Below, piece after piece: positions 25,784 through 33,368 of a stretch of DNA of 64,000 nucleotides. The DNA is from Candidatus Hydrogenedentes bacterium UBA2224 (lineage in GTDB: Bacteria > Hydrogenedentota > Hydrogenedentia > Hydrogenedentales > SLHB01). Numbering within the stretch: the first letter of the stretch is position 1; every line of letters starts with the position of its first letter. Below the pieces are notes generated by a model that saw only the letters and a program-made list of their open reading frames with translations, was not told the origin of the DNA and did no database searches. The stretch covers positions 1 to 64,000 of the forward strand of contig DDYW01000021.1 in the NCBI GenBank assembly GCA_002348185.1, given 5' to 3'. The position numbers and the translations under genes are program-made.

Positions 25784-26860
25784 ATGAAGAGCATCCGGGT
25801 TGCCATCGTCGGCCAGGGACGCAGCGGCCGCGGCATCCATGCCGAATACCTCCAGCACGTCCCCAACAGATTCACCATCGCCGCCGTGGCCGACCCCATC
25901 CGGGAACGCCGCGACCGCGCTGCCCGGGAGTTCGGATGCGACGCCTACAGCAGCCACAGGCCGCTCCTGAAACGCCGCGACATCGACCTGGTCATCAACG
26001 CGACGCCCAGCCACCTTCACGTGCCGTACACGCTCGAATTCCTGAATGCGGGGTTCAACGTGCTTTGCGAAAAGCCCCTGGCCGTGAAGGTCAGGGACGT
26101 GGATCGACTCATCGCCGCGCAGAAGAAGCGTGGGACGGTGTTCGCGATATTCCAGCAGTCGCGTTACGCGCCGTATTTTCAGCAGGTGCGCAAGGTCATT
26201 GCCTCGGGCGTCCTGGGCGACCTTGTGCAGGTCAATATCCAGTTCAACGGGTTCAGCCGCCGGTACGACTGGCAGACCCTCACCGCGTTCGACGGGGGCA
26301 ACCTGCTCAACACGGGTCCGCATCCCCTGGATCAGGCCCTGCAACTCTTCGGAACGGACATCATGCCCCGGGTTTTTTGCGTGATGCGCCGGGCCGTCAA
26401 CTACGGCGATGCCGAGGATCACGTGCTGCTGGTACTCGAAGGGGAGGGGCGGCCCATCATCAACCTCGAGATCTCGTCGTGCTGCACGTATCCGCCCTAT
26501 ACCTACAACGTCTACGGCACCCGCGGCGGCCTCCGCGGCTCCATGGGCCGGCTCGAATGGCAGTACTACCTGCCCGAAGAAGCGCCGAAGCTCCGCCTCC
26601 AGAAGCGCCCCCTCACCAACAGCGCGGGCAACCCCGTCTATTGCTCCGACACGCTGACCTGGCACAAGAGAACCTGGAAGGCGCCCAAATCAAAACAAGA
26701 TCTGTTCAACGCCATTTCGCACGGGTTCTATTCGATGCTCTACAAGACCCTGACCCGGGGCGTCCCGCTCGAGATCACTCCGATGCAGGTGCGGCAGCAG
26801 ATCGCCGTCATCGAGGAATGCCAGCGTCAGAACCCCCATATCTACGGAAAGAACACGTAG
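25784..26860 (+). CDS. Gfo/Idh/MocA-family oxidoreductase
   Basis: A 358-residue NAD(P)-dependent dehydrogenase. The N-terminal Rossmann fold starts VAIVGQGRSGRGIHA, with the acidic residue of the second strand in AVADP. NATPSHLHV, LCEKPLAV (the family's EKP motif) and NTGPHPLDQAL (catalytic His region) follow. Members oxidise or reduce sugars and inositols. The start at 25784 has GGAAGGA about 12 nt upstream, a little far; upstream frame sequence overlaps the previous gene and is not credible. No terminator is obvious; a repeat-rich 369-bp gap follows. Confidence 0.9.
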   Translation: MKSIRVAIVGQGRSGRGIHAEYLQHVPNRFTIAAVADPIRERRDRAAREFGCDAYSSHRPLLKRRDIDLVINATPSHLHVPYTLEFLNAGFNVLCEKPLAVKVRDVDRLIAAQKKRGTVFAIFQQSRYAPYFQQVRKVIASGVLGDLVQVNIQFNGFSRRYDWQTLTAFDGGNLLNTGPHPLDQALQLFGTDIMPRVFCVMRRAVNYGDAEDHVLLVLEGEGRPIINLEISSCCTYPPYTYNVYGTRGGLRGSMGRLEWQYYLPEEAPKLRLQKRPLTNSAGNPVYCSDTLTWHKRTWKAPKSKQDLFNAISHGFYSMLYKTLTRGVPLEITPMQVRQQIAVIEECQRQNPHIYGKNT

Positions 26861-26909
26861 TCACCGTGTCAATGCGCCTCGGTGTGTAACTGCCGCGTCC
26901 GCTTCTCGC

Positions 26910-26949
26910 TTCTCACACCAAGCCACAAAGACACAAAGACACAGAGAGG
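26910..26949. repeat. Dispersed CACAAAG-type element
   Basis: A run of CACAAAGACACAAAGACACA belongs to the same loose family as the 46-bp elements at 4900 and 59180 (shared TCACACAAAG-like core). It lies in the 26861-27229 gap, which holds no gene. Confidence 0.55.
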
Positions 26950-27043
26950 CCTTCTGTCTCAATCCAGGGCGCCATTGATGATGCGTGATATGCCGTGCGA
27001 AGGTCGCGAACAGGACGGGGTGAGTGCACACTGGGCCCCTGCT

Positions 27044-27105
27044 TTCGCAGGGGAGACGGGAGGGGCAGGGGGAACGGGAGAGGGGCAGGGGAGACGGGAG
27101 AGGCG
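27044..27105. repeat. G-rich short tandem repeat
   Basis: Variants of GGGGAGACGGGAG and GGGGCAGGGG alternate for about 60 bp, preceded by a CCCCTGC/GCAGGGG hairpin. The plus strand could form G-quadruplexes. Confidence 0.55.
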
Positions 27106-27144
27106 CGTACCCCATAGGGCGCACCGCAAAAGACACCCCCACGG

Positions 27145-27183
27145 AAAACGCGCGGCGCCGGAGATCGACCCCGGCGCCGCGCG
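27145..27183 (-). terminator. Factor-independent terminator of the Cys-rich gene
   Basis: On the minus strand CGCGCGGCGCCGG (27183-27171) and CCGGCGCCGCGCG (27161-27149) form a perfect 13-bp stem with a 9-nt loop, followed by TTTT (27148-27145). It lies about 45 bp after the stop of the cysteine-rich gene. Confidence 0.85.
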
Positions 27184-27229
27184 CGCAATGTAACCTCTCG
27201 CTCTTTGTTCTTGCTGACGTTTCCCTGTG

Positions 27230-27928
27230 CTATTCCGTCAGAGTGACCGCGTCGGCCCTTGCCTGCTGGCTGAGGCTGGTGTTCTTGACCGCCTCGTCCG
27301 AGGCCTTCTTGCCGCAACCCGAGCCGCATGCGGACGCGCAACCCGAGCCCGAAGAGCAGCTGGACTCGCCCTTGCGACCGCCCTGTTTCTCGTCGGACGC
27401 CAGCGCTGCCGCTTTCGCGGCGGCCAGCGGACACGAGGCTTCGTCCACGGCGGCCTGCAGGCCGCACGCCGCACCCTCTGCCTTCGCCGCTACGCCGCAG
27501 GCGGCCCCTTCAGCCTTGGCAGCCGCACCACACGCGCCGCCTTCAGCCTTGGCAACGGTCCCGCACGCGGCGCTCTTCGCTGCACCGCACGCGCCGCCAT
27601 CAGCCTTGTCCGCCGCAGGCCCGGACTTCTGCGTGGCCGCATATTCGGCCCACACCGCCTGGCTGCGGCCCTCTTTGGTGTTCAGGTCGGCGGTTTTCGC
27701 CGCGCTCGCAGACGTGTCTTTTCCACACGCCCGTCCGCGTTCACTGTGGGCGTTCGCGGCGGTTTTGCCTTTACTACAGCCCGCCTCTGACGATGCCTCG
27801 CACGACTTCTTGCCTGCGTCGTCGACCCCCGCGCTGAGCGCCTGCTGACCGGCCAGCCCGAAGGCAACCGCGGCGACTCCCACGATGAAAACGACGGCAA
27901 ACGGTTTCAAGAATCTCACATTTTTCAT
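27230..27928 (-). CDS. Secreted Cys-rich, Ala-rich repeat protein
   Basis: A 232-residue protein of unknown family. Residues about 8-32 are a signal peptide or anchor (PFAVVFIVGVAAVAFGLAG, then LSAG). The mature part is dominated by Ala, Lys, Gly, Ser and Cys. An 11-residue unit KAEG(G/A)ACGxxA occurs three times in tandem, preceded by two degenerate copies. Thirteen cysteines are spread through the chain, four of them in the C-terminal run CSSGSGCASACGSGC. Glycosylation, metal binding or disulfide cross-linking are possible; none is shown. CGGAGAG lies about 8 nt before the ATG, and a strong terminator follows, so this is a single-gene unit. Two-strand coding shadows exist here, but signal peptide, ribosome site and terminator favour the minus strand. 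Confidence 0.75.
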   Translation of the reverse strand: MKNVRFLKPFAVVFIVGVAAVAFGLAGQQALSAGVDDAGKKSCEASSEAGCSKGKTAANAHSERGRACGKDTSASAAKTADLNTKEGRSQAVWAEYAATQKSGPAADKADGGACGAAKSAACGTVAKAEGGACGAAAKAEGAACGVAAKAEGAACGLQAAVDEASCPLAAAKAAALASDEKQGGRKGESSCSSGSGCASACGSGCGKKASDEAVKNTSLSQQARADAVTLTE

Positions 27929-28114
27929 AGATTAAACTCTCCGGTTTGAGGTGCTCTCGCTTGGTATCTCTTGTACGTAAGGGAACCATTCCCGCGGAAG
28001 GTTCATTCCACCGAGCAGAGGTCCACGTCCGGAATCGAAGGAACACGGACAAACCGATGCTGTCTGATGGGTTACCCCGTCTGTCCAGGCGCGGGGCCCC
28101 CGACGGCGCCCCGC

Positions 28115-29332
28115 TTATTTCGCGGCCGCCCACTCGGCTTTCGGGGGCGCGACGTAATCGGCATAGCGGTCCGCGACCCCGGCCTGTTCGGCGTCGCCCG
28201 AGTGGATGTAGACCCGGTAGGCAAAGGTGAGCGATTCGCCGTTCTTCAGGGTGTAGTCGCCGTTCTCGGCGCCGTCGGTGAAATGGCTCAGCCCGAAGCA
28301 GTTGGCGCCCATGAGACCGTAATCGCGCACGTGCCAGCGCGAGGGGTGCCGCAGGTTGGCGGGGTTGTCGAACACGGCGACGCCGCGCACGCCCGCGCCC
28401 TCGAACGCGCCCGAGTAATCGCACCACACGGAGGGCTTGCCCCAGCACGCCTGCATGCCTTTGAGGCCGTCGGCATTGGTGATCACGCCCGCGCCGTTTT
28501 TCTCGAGGATTGCGTCATGCATCCGCAGAGACACGATGCCGCCTTCCTTGGTATCGCCGAATTTGGCTTCGCCGTACGCGGCCGTGAAGGTTACTTTCAC
28601 ATCGACCATCTTCATGCTTTCGGGGGTATTGTAGAAACGGTATTCGCGCGCTTCGGCGATGACCGGATTGTGGTCCTTGTCCTGCCAGGTATTTTCGGCG
28701 GTGATCCAGCCGTAGGCGCCGCCCGAACCGCCCACTACGGCATCCGAATGCTGGTAGCCTGATCTTTCGCTCGTCTCGGCCCAGCAGTCCATGCCGTTAA
28801 TGTCGCCGTAGGCCGTCCAGAACGATTTCTGGTGCACGTGGTCTTCCGTGGCGACCTTCTCGCCCATGGGCCAGTCGCGGGTCACGCCCACGCCGCCCTC
28901 GGACAGCACCGGCCACAGGTAAGGTTTGCGGTTGTCGTTGCTGTAGGTATAGGTCGTAAAGGGCTTTCCGGCGATTACCACGTCCAGGGCATCGGCGTTG
29001 CCCTGTTTGACGATCTCGACCGGCGGCGCTGCGTCGGCGGATTTCAGCTTCACGACGTAATCGCGCTCTTCGCCGGGCGCGACGTTCTCGACGACAAACA
29101 CAAACTCGCCGTTGCGCACGGTGGCGGGATACTCCTTGCCGGATGCCGAGTCCACCACCACAACGCACTGGCCGTCGGCCGGTTTTGCGCCGTCGCAGGG
29201 CAAGGCCACGGGCGCCCACTGGCTCGATTGACTGCCCGCCGTCACATGAATCTGCCGGCCGTCGAGGCTCTGGGCTCCCGCCAGACCCGCCGTCAAGGCT
29301 ATCGCCAACGTGCAACACAAGATCACTCGCAT
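28115..29332 (-). CDS. DUF6807 (so-called PmoA family) secreted protein
   Basis: A 405-residue protein with a signal peptide (cleavage near GLAGAQS). The conserved segments TYSNDNRKPYLWPVLSEGGVGVTRDWPMG and DHVHQKSFWTAYGDING (read in pieces, residues about 128-185), then MDCWAE and HPSRWHVRDYGLMGANCFG, mark the DUF6807 family. Databases label some members 'methane oxygenase PmoA', but there is no membrane helix bundle and this is not particulate methane monooxygenase; the fold is beta-rich and often linked to sugar metabolism. AAAGGAAA precedes the ATG. A GCGGGGC/GCCCCGC hairpin follows the stop directly. Confidence 0.85.
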   Translation of the reverse strand: MRVILCCTLAIALTAGLAGAQSLDGRQIHVTAGSQSSQWAPVALPCDGAKPADGQCVVVVDSASGKEYPATVRNGEFVFVVENVAPGEERDYVVKLKSADAAPPVEIVKQGNADALDVVIAGKPFTTYTYSNDNRKPYLWPVLSEGGVGVTRDWPMGEKVATEDHVHQKSFWTAYGDINGMDCWAETSERSGYQHSDAVVGGSGGAYGWITAENTWQDKDHNPVIAEAREYRFYNTPESMKMVDVKVTFTAAYGEAKFGDTKEGGIVSLRMHDAILEKNGAGVITNADGLKGMQACWGKPSVWCDYSGAFEGAGVRGVAVFDNPANLRHPSRWHVRDYGLMGANCFGLSHFTDGAENGDYTLKNGESLTFAYRVYIHSGDAEQAGVADRYADYVAPPKAEWAAAK

Positions 29333-29583
29333 GGACCGTTTCCTTTCCGTCTGTCGATGTTCGGACGCCGTCCCGTGTTGGCCGGGACACGCGTTTCGCG
29401 CCGCACCACGATCGCTGTACTGTAGCAAACACCGGGGGCGCGCCGCAAAACGGGCCCGTGCCTGCTGGCCATACGCGCCAGCAACAGGGGAGGCCGCGGG
29501 AACGGCCCGCCCGGCGTGCCCAACGGCAAATTATCTTCCAGGCTTGATATTCCTTACCCTTTTATCACTATTATGATTAGCAA

Positions 29584-29613
29584 TTGACATATTGCCACGG
29601 TGTGAAGTAAAGT
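29584..29613 (+). promoter_or_regulatory. Promoter of the pseudopilin/GspF operon
   Basis: A perfect TTGACA (29584-29589), 18 bp and TAAAGT (29608-29613) lie in an AT-rich patch that stands out from the GC-rich surroundings. The first gene starts at 29640, giving a very short leader. The 307-bp gap upstream holds no gene. Confidence 0.65.
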
Positions 29614-29639
29614 AACACTCGACAGATGGGGAGATTGCT

Positions 29640-30263
29640 GTGCCGCACCGTGCAACGGTCCGCGTGTCGGCTTCGGACACGGCGGCGGCGGGCGGCGCAG
29701 AGCTTACACCAAGCGAAAAAGGGGACCAATCCGTGTTACCGACACATCGCGACCGCCCGGGCTCGCGGCCTCGCAGAAGGCGGGAAGGCTTCACGCTGGT
29801 CGAAGTACTCGTGGCCCTTGCCGTCCTCAGCGTCGCCACCTGGATCATCCTCTCCCTCTTCAGCAGCAGTCTCAAACTGGAACGGATCGCGCGCTCGACG
29901 CGCGTGGCGACCGACCTGGCCCGCGACCGGATGGCGGACATCCTCGCGCGGCCGGGCGCGTACGCCTGGCCCGCGGCCGACGCCATTACGGCTGAGACGG
30001 GGGCGCCGCTCAAACTCCTCAACGAATCCCCGCAAGAGGGCGCGTTCGCCGTGCCCGCCGTGCTGCCGGCCAGCCCGCTCGCGCGGAGTTCGGAGCAGGT
30101 CTTTTACGAGCGGTTCGGCTGGGAGGCCTTCGTTAAACAGCCTGCCGAGGGCCGCGGCTTTTACGAAGTGCTGGTCGTCGTGCGCTGGACGGAAGCGAAC
30201 CGCCCCCAACAGGTCGTCCTGACCGGCAGCATTCCGGTGGCGATGACGAAGGAGGCCTCATGA
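29640..30263 (+). CDS. Type II secretion minor pseudopilin (GspI-like)
   Basis: A 207-residue prepilin-like protein. The class III signal is REG/FTLVEVLVALAVLSV, with cleavage after Gly and Glu at position 5 of the mature chain. As first gene of the cluster and by its helix sequence it resembles GspI. Translation can start at GTG 29640 (GGGGAG 6 nt upstream), giving a 50-residue leader, or at GTG 29733, giving an unusually basic but normal-length leader of about 19 residues. The second option fits prepilin biology better; the first has the stronger ribosome site. Its stop overlaps the next gene in an ATGA. Confidence 0.85.
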   Translation: MPHRATVRVSASDTAAAGGAELTPSEKGDQSVLPTHRDRPGSRPRRRREGFTLVEVLVALAVLSVATWIILSLFSSSLKLERIARSTRVATDLARDRMADILARPGAYAWPAADAITAETGAPLKLLNESPQEGAFAVPAVLPASPLARSSEQVFYERFGWEAFVKQPAEGRGFYEVLVVVRWTEANRPQQVVLTGSIPVAMTKEAS

Positions 30264-30886
30264 TGCACGCACGCACCACGCAGGGGTTCACCCTCGTCGA
30301 ACTGATCCTGGTCATTGCCATCCTCGGCATCCTGTCGACCATGGGCGTCGTGATGTTCGGGCGCATCAACAATGCCTGGACCCTCACCCGGAACCGTACC
30401 GAACTGGATGCCAAAGCGGAGTATGCCCTGGATCAGATCCGGCAGGATCTGACCGACCTGGTATCTCCCGCGCTGACCGGTGCCCCGTTGCAGGGCGCAG
30501 ATGCGGCCGTACCCGATGCGGCGTTCCCCGGCGCGAACGCGGCTTCCGACACGCTGATTATCCCCATTCGGGGCGAGACCCCGTCGGGCACCGAAACGCT
30601 GGCCGCGGCGAAATACGCCGTTCAGACCGAGGGCGGCGCCCGCGTCCTGACACGCACTCAGACGGGACTCTACGGCGAAGCCCAGGAAAACGTGCCTCCT
30701 GCGAAGGTTGCCGAGGGCGTGGCGCAGTTTAACGTGCAGTTCCTGGGGCCGGAGGGCCAATGGCAGGATGCCTGGGAGACCGCGACGCCCCCGGCGGCGG
30801 TCCGGGTATCTCTGGTAGTGGCCAATCCTGACAGGCCGGAGCGGCAGGTGGCCCGCGAAACCGTGTTCGCCGTTCGGGCAAACTAA
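30260..30886 (+). CDS. Type II secretion minor pseudopilin (GspJ-like)
   Basis: A 208-residue prepilin-like protein with a leader of 9 residues and the cleavage site QG/FTLVELILVIAILGIL. Length, order after a GspI-like gene and before a GspK-like gene, and the C-terminal domain with V-A-E-G-V-A-Q-F-N-V point to GspJ. Two adjacent ATG codons (30260 and 30263) follow AAGGAGG; the second has the better 7-nt spacing. It overlaps the preceding stop by 4 bp, so translation is coupled. It would be processed by a prepilin peptidase, which is not in this window. Confidence 0.85.
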   Translation: MMHARTTQGFTLVELILVIAILGILSTMGVVMFGRINNAWTLTRNRTELDAKAEYALDQIRQDLTDLVSPALTGAPLQGADAAVPDAAFPGANAASDTLIIPIRGETPSGTETLAAAKYAVQTEGGARVLTRTQTGLYGEAQENVPPAKVAEGVAQFNVQFLGPEGQWQDAWETATPPAAVRVSLVVANPDRPERQVARETVFAVRAN

Positions 30887-30896
30887 GGGGTTGTCT

Positions 30897-31907
30897 ATGA
30901 ACATGGCCAGACGAGAACGCAAGCAACGGGGCGCGGCCCTGATCATCGCGCTGGGGATGCTGGCGGTATTCGCCGCCCTCGGCACGGCCTACCTCGGCTA
31001 CATGGTCCTTGAACAGCAGCGCTCGCAGGAGTACCTCGCCGAAGTGCATGCGCGCCAGTTGGCCGACCGCGCGATCTGGGCCGCCGTCGGCGAGATCCAG
31101 GCGGCGCTCGCGAACGGCGAAACACCGGCGCTGGGCGCGCACGACGAACATCTTCTGCCGCAATACCGCGCGGTCATCGAGGGGACGCCCGAGGCTTGGT
31201 CGCGCCGGGACGGCTGGGTTCGGATCGCCATCGAGGACGAATCGGCCAAGCTCAACATCAATCATGCGCCGCCCCGTGTGCTGCAGGCCATGCTGGGCGT
31301 CGACGGCGACAAGGCCCGGAGCATCCGCAGCCAGGTCCCGCGGCCCGGCGAGTCTCCCGGCCCGCAACAGCGCTGGTTCGCCAGCGTCGACGGACTGGTC
31401 GAGCGCGGCTTCCTCACCGATGAGGCCCTCGCCCAGCGTGAACCGCGGCGCGGGGCTTGGCTTACGGCGTACTCGGTCGCCGACAACCTCGCCCCCAAAG
31501 CGTATCTGAACGTCAACACGGCGCCGAAAGAAGTTCTCGCGGCCGTGTTCAATGCGGAAGCCGCCGAGCGCATCGTTGCGGCGCGCGCCCAGGCCCCCAT
31601 CGCCGATTTCGCGGGGCTGGTGCAGGCCGCCCAGGCGGAGCCGTCGACCTTCAACCTGGATATCCCGGCGGACGGAAGCGCGCCTCCCGAACTCGCGTTT
31701 CAGTCGCGCAGCTTCCGTATTGCCTGCGAGGCGAAGGCACGAAAAGAAGGGGAGTCGCTCGCGGCGTGCCGCGTGGAGGCGGTCGTCGTGTTGTCAGATA
31801 CGGGAGTCGCGAACATCACGTATTGGAAGGAAATGCCGGCCGCGCTCGCTGACGAGGAGGCGCCGGAGCCAGGTTCCGATACACAACAGGCAGTGGCGGA
31901 ATCGTAA
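30897..31907 (+). CDS. Type II secretion minor pseudopilin (GspK-like)
   Basis: A 336-residue protein with the short leader and hydrophobic helix typical of GspK (RG/AALIIALGMLAVFAALGTAY, lacking Glu at position 5). The large periplasmic domain contains the helix-hairpin-helix-like K repeats: KLNINHAPPRVLQAMLG and LNVNTAPKEVLAAVFNAE. GspK caps the pseudopilus tip with GspI and GspJ. AAGGGG lies 6 nt before ATG 30897, so the TTG two codons earlier is not needed. It starts 10 bp after the GspJ-like gene. Confidence 0.88.
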   Translation: MNMARRERKQRGAALIIALGMLAVFAALGTAYLGYMVLEQQRSQEYLAEVHARQLADRAIWAAVGEIQAALANGETPALGAHDEHLLPQYRAVIEGTPEAWSRRDGWVRIAIEDESAKLNINHAPPRVLQAMLGVDGDKARSIRSQVPRPGESPGPQQRWFASVDGLVERGFLTDEALAQREPRRGAWLTAYSVADNLAPKAYLNVNTAPKEVLAAVFNAEAAERIVAARAQAPIADFAGLVQAAQAEPSTFNLDIPADGSAPPELAFQSRSFRIACEAKARKEGESLAACRVEAVVVLSDTGVANITYWKEMPAALADEEAPEPGSDTQQAVAES

Positions 31908-31938
31908 GCGCACGCGATGGAATGGAGGAACTACTACA

Positions 31939-33216
31939 ATGCCATCCAAAGCCGACAATGCTCAAGAACCGGGCCGGAAAGTAAAGCGGGTGCGGAGGGG
32001 TTCGGCCCGACAGCCGGCCAAAGCCGCCCCGAGTGACGCGGCCGAAGAAGCCCTCGAGTTGGAAGACGGCGCGCCGGCATCGAAGGCCTCCGCCCGGAGA
32101 GTCACGGCGATCCGCGACACGTCCGCGCCGCGCGGGAGCGGATTCTGGAACCTGGCATCCGTCCGGCGGCGGGACATCACGGTGTTCCTCCGCCAACTGG
32201 TGATGCTGCTGGAGGCCGGCACGCCGCTGCTGAAGTCGCTCAAGACCCTGGCGAACCGGCTTGAGGGCCGGGGCATCCGCAACATGGTGCAGGACCTCGC
32301 CGACCAGGTCGAGAACGGCAATCCGCTGTGGCAGGCCTTTGAACGGCACCCGCACGAGTATTTCGATACGGTGTTCGTCGCCCTGGTCAAGGCCAGTGAG
32401 GCGAGCGGTACGCTGGTCGACACCCTGCGCCGCCAGACCGAATACTACGAGCGCCGGGAAATGCTGCGGCGCCGCGTGAAAACCGCGCTGGTGTATCCGG
32501 CGATTCTGGTGATTCTGTGCGGCGCGGTGCTGTTCGTGATGGCCAAGTTCGTCGTGCCCGCGTTCGAGGAGATCTTCGAGGGCGCGCTGAACGTGAGCAT
32601 GCCGCCGTTCACCCTGGGGCTGATCAGCGTCATCCATTTCCTGACGTCGTGGCCGATTCTGGTGGTGTTCGCGGCCATCGTAGCGCTGATCGTTGTCTAC
32701 TGGGTGTGGCAGCGGAACCCCGTGAACCGCCTGCTGGCGGACCGGATCAAGCTGCGGGTGCCGCTCCTGGGCCGGATCAGCCAGAAGTATGCGGTGGCCC
32801 AGATGACCAGCTCGCTCGCTATGATGTTGCGCAGCGGCCTTTCCATGATGGTCACGCTGGATCTGGCGCGCAGCGCCATCCACAACCAGGCCGTGGCCCA
32901 GGTGCTCCAGAAAGTGCGCAGCTCGGTGGAGCAGGGCAGCGGCATTGAAGAACCCCTGCGCGCCGAACCGAAGGTCATCCCGCCCGTGGTCACGGATATG
33001 CTGGTCACCGGCGAGGAAGCGGGCCAATTGGATCGCGTGGCGGCCCATATCGCCGACACCTACGAGGAAGAGGTTCAGATTGACATCAGCACGCTGACCG
33101 ACCTGCTGCCGGTCATCCTGGTGGTCGTGCTGGGGATCGCGGTGCTGATGATCGTGCTGGCCTTCTTCCTGCCGCTCATTTCCAGCATCGACCAGTTGAC
33201 CTCCGCCGCTTCCTGA
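31939..33216 (+). CDS. Type II secretion F-like inner-membrane protein lacking the N-terminal module
   Basis: A 425-residue platform protein with two T2SF helical domains. The first starts FLRQLVMLLEAGTPLLKSLKTLAN (two pieces, about residues 84-107) and the second AQMTSSLAMMLRSGLSMMVTLDLA. Three membrane helices are visible, the last near the C-terminus (VILVVVLGIAVLMIVLAFF). Residues 1-75 are a basic, Ala/Pro-rich stretch instead of the usual MPxFxYxA N-terminal domain, which is encoded alone at 3748-3942. GGAGG lies 10 nt before the ATG. The cluster lacks the ATPase (E), secretin (D) and major pseudopilin (G) genes. Confidence 0.9.
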   Translation: MPSKADNAQEPGRKVKRVRRGSARQPAKAAPSDAAEEALELEDGAPASKASARRVTAIRDTSAPRGSGFWNLASVRRRDITVFLRQLVMLLEAGTPLLKSLKTLANRLEGRGIRNMVQDLADQVENGNPLWQAFERHPHEYFDTVFVALVKASEASGTLVDTLRRQTEYYERREMLRRRVKTALVYPAILVILCGAVLFVMAKFVVPAFEEIFEGALNVSMPPFTLGLISVIHFLTSWPILVVFAAIVALIVVYWVWQRNPVNRLLADRIKLRVPLLGRISQKYAVAQMTSSLAMMLRSGLSMMVTLDLARSAIHNQAVAQVLQKVRSSVEQGSGIEEPLRAEPKVIPPVVTDMLVTGEEAGQLDRVAAHIADTYEEEVQIDISTLTDLLPVILVVVLGIAVLMIVLAFFLPLISSIDQLTSAAS

Positions 33217-33239
33217 GGCGGTATCCGCAAGCCTGTACC

Positions 33240-33275
33240 GAGGCGGGGCCTGACAACTTGTCACGGCCCCGCCTC
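33240..33275 (+). terminator. Likely terminator of the secretion operon
   Basis: GAGGCGGGGCC (33240-33250) and GGCCCCGCCTC (33265-33275) form an 11-bp stem, extended inside by TGACA/TGTCA with one bulge. The stem is very stable, but only scattered T's follow. Confidence 0.6.
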
Positions 33276-33368
33276 TGCGTTTATGCTTGTGGCGATTTTT
33301 GGGAGCAGGTCTCCTGACACAAGCCCGGAAGCGGCAACGCCGGGGCGCAAGAAGAGAGGTTTTTGCCA

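Noticed and set aside
28115..29332. Particulate methane monooxygenase subunit A
   Set aside because: The 'PmoA' label in some databases is misleading for this family: the protein is soluble, secreted and beta-rich, without the PmoA membrane helices or partners PmoB and PmoC.
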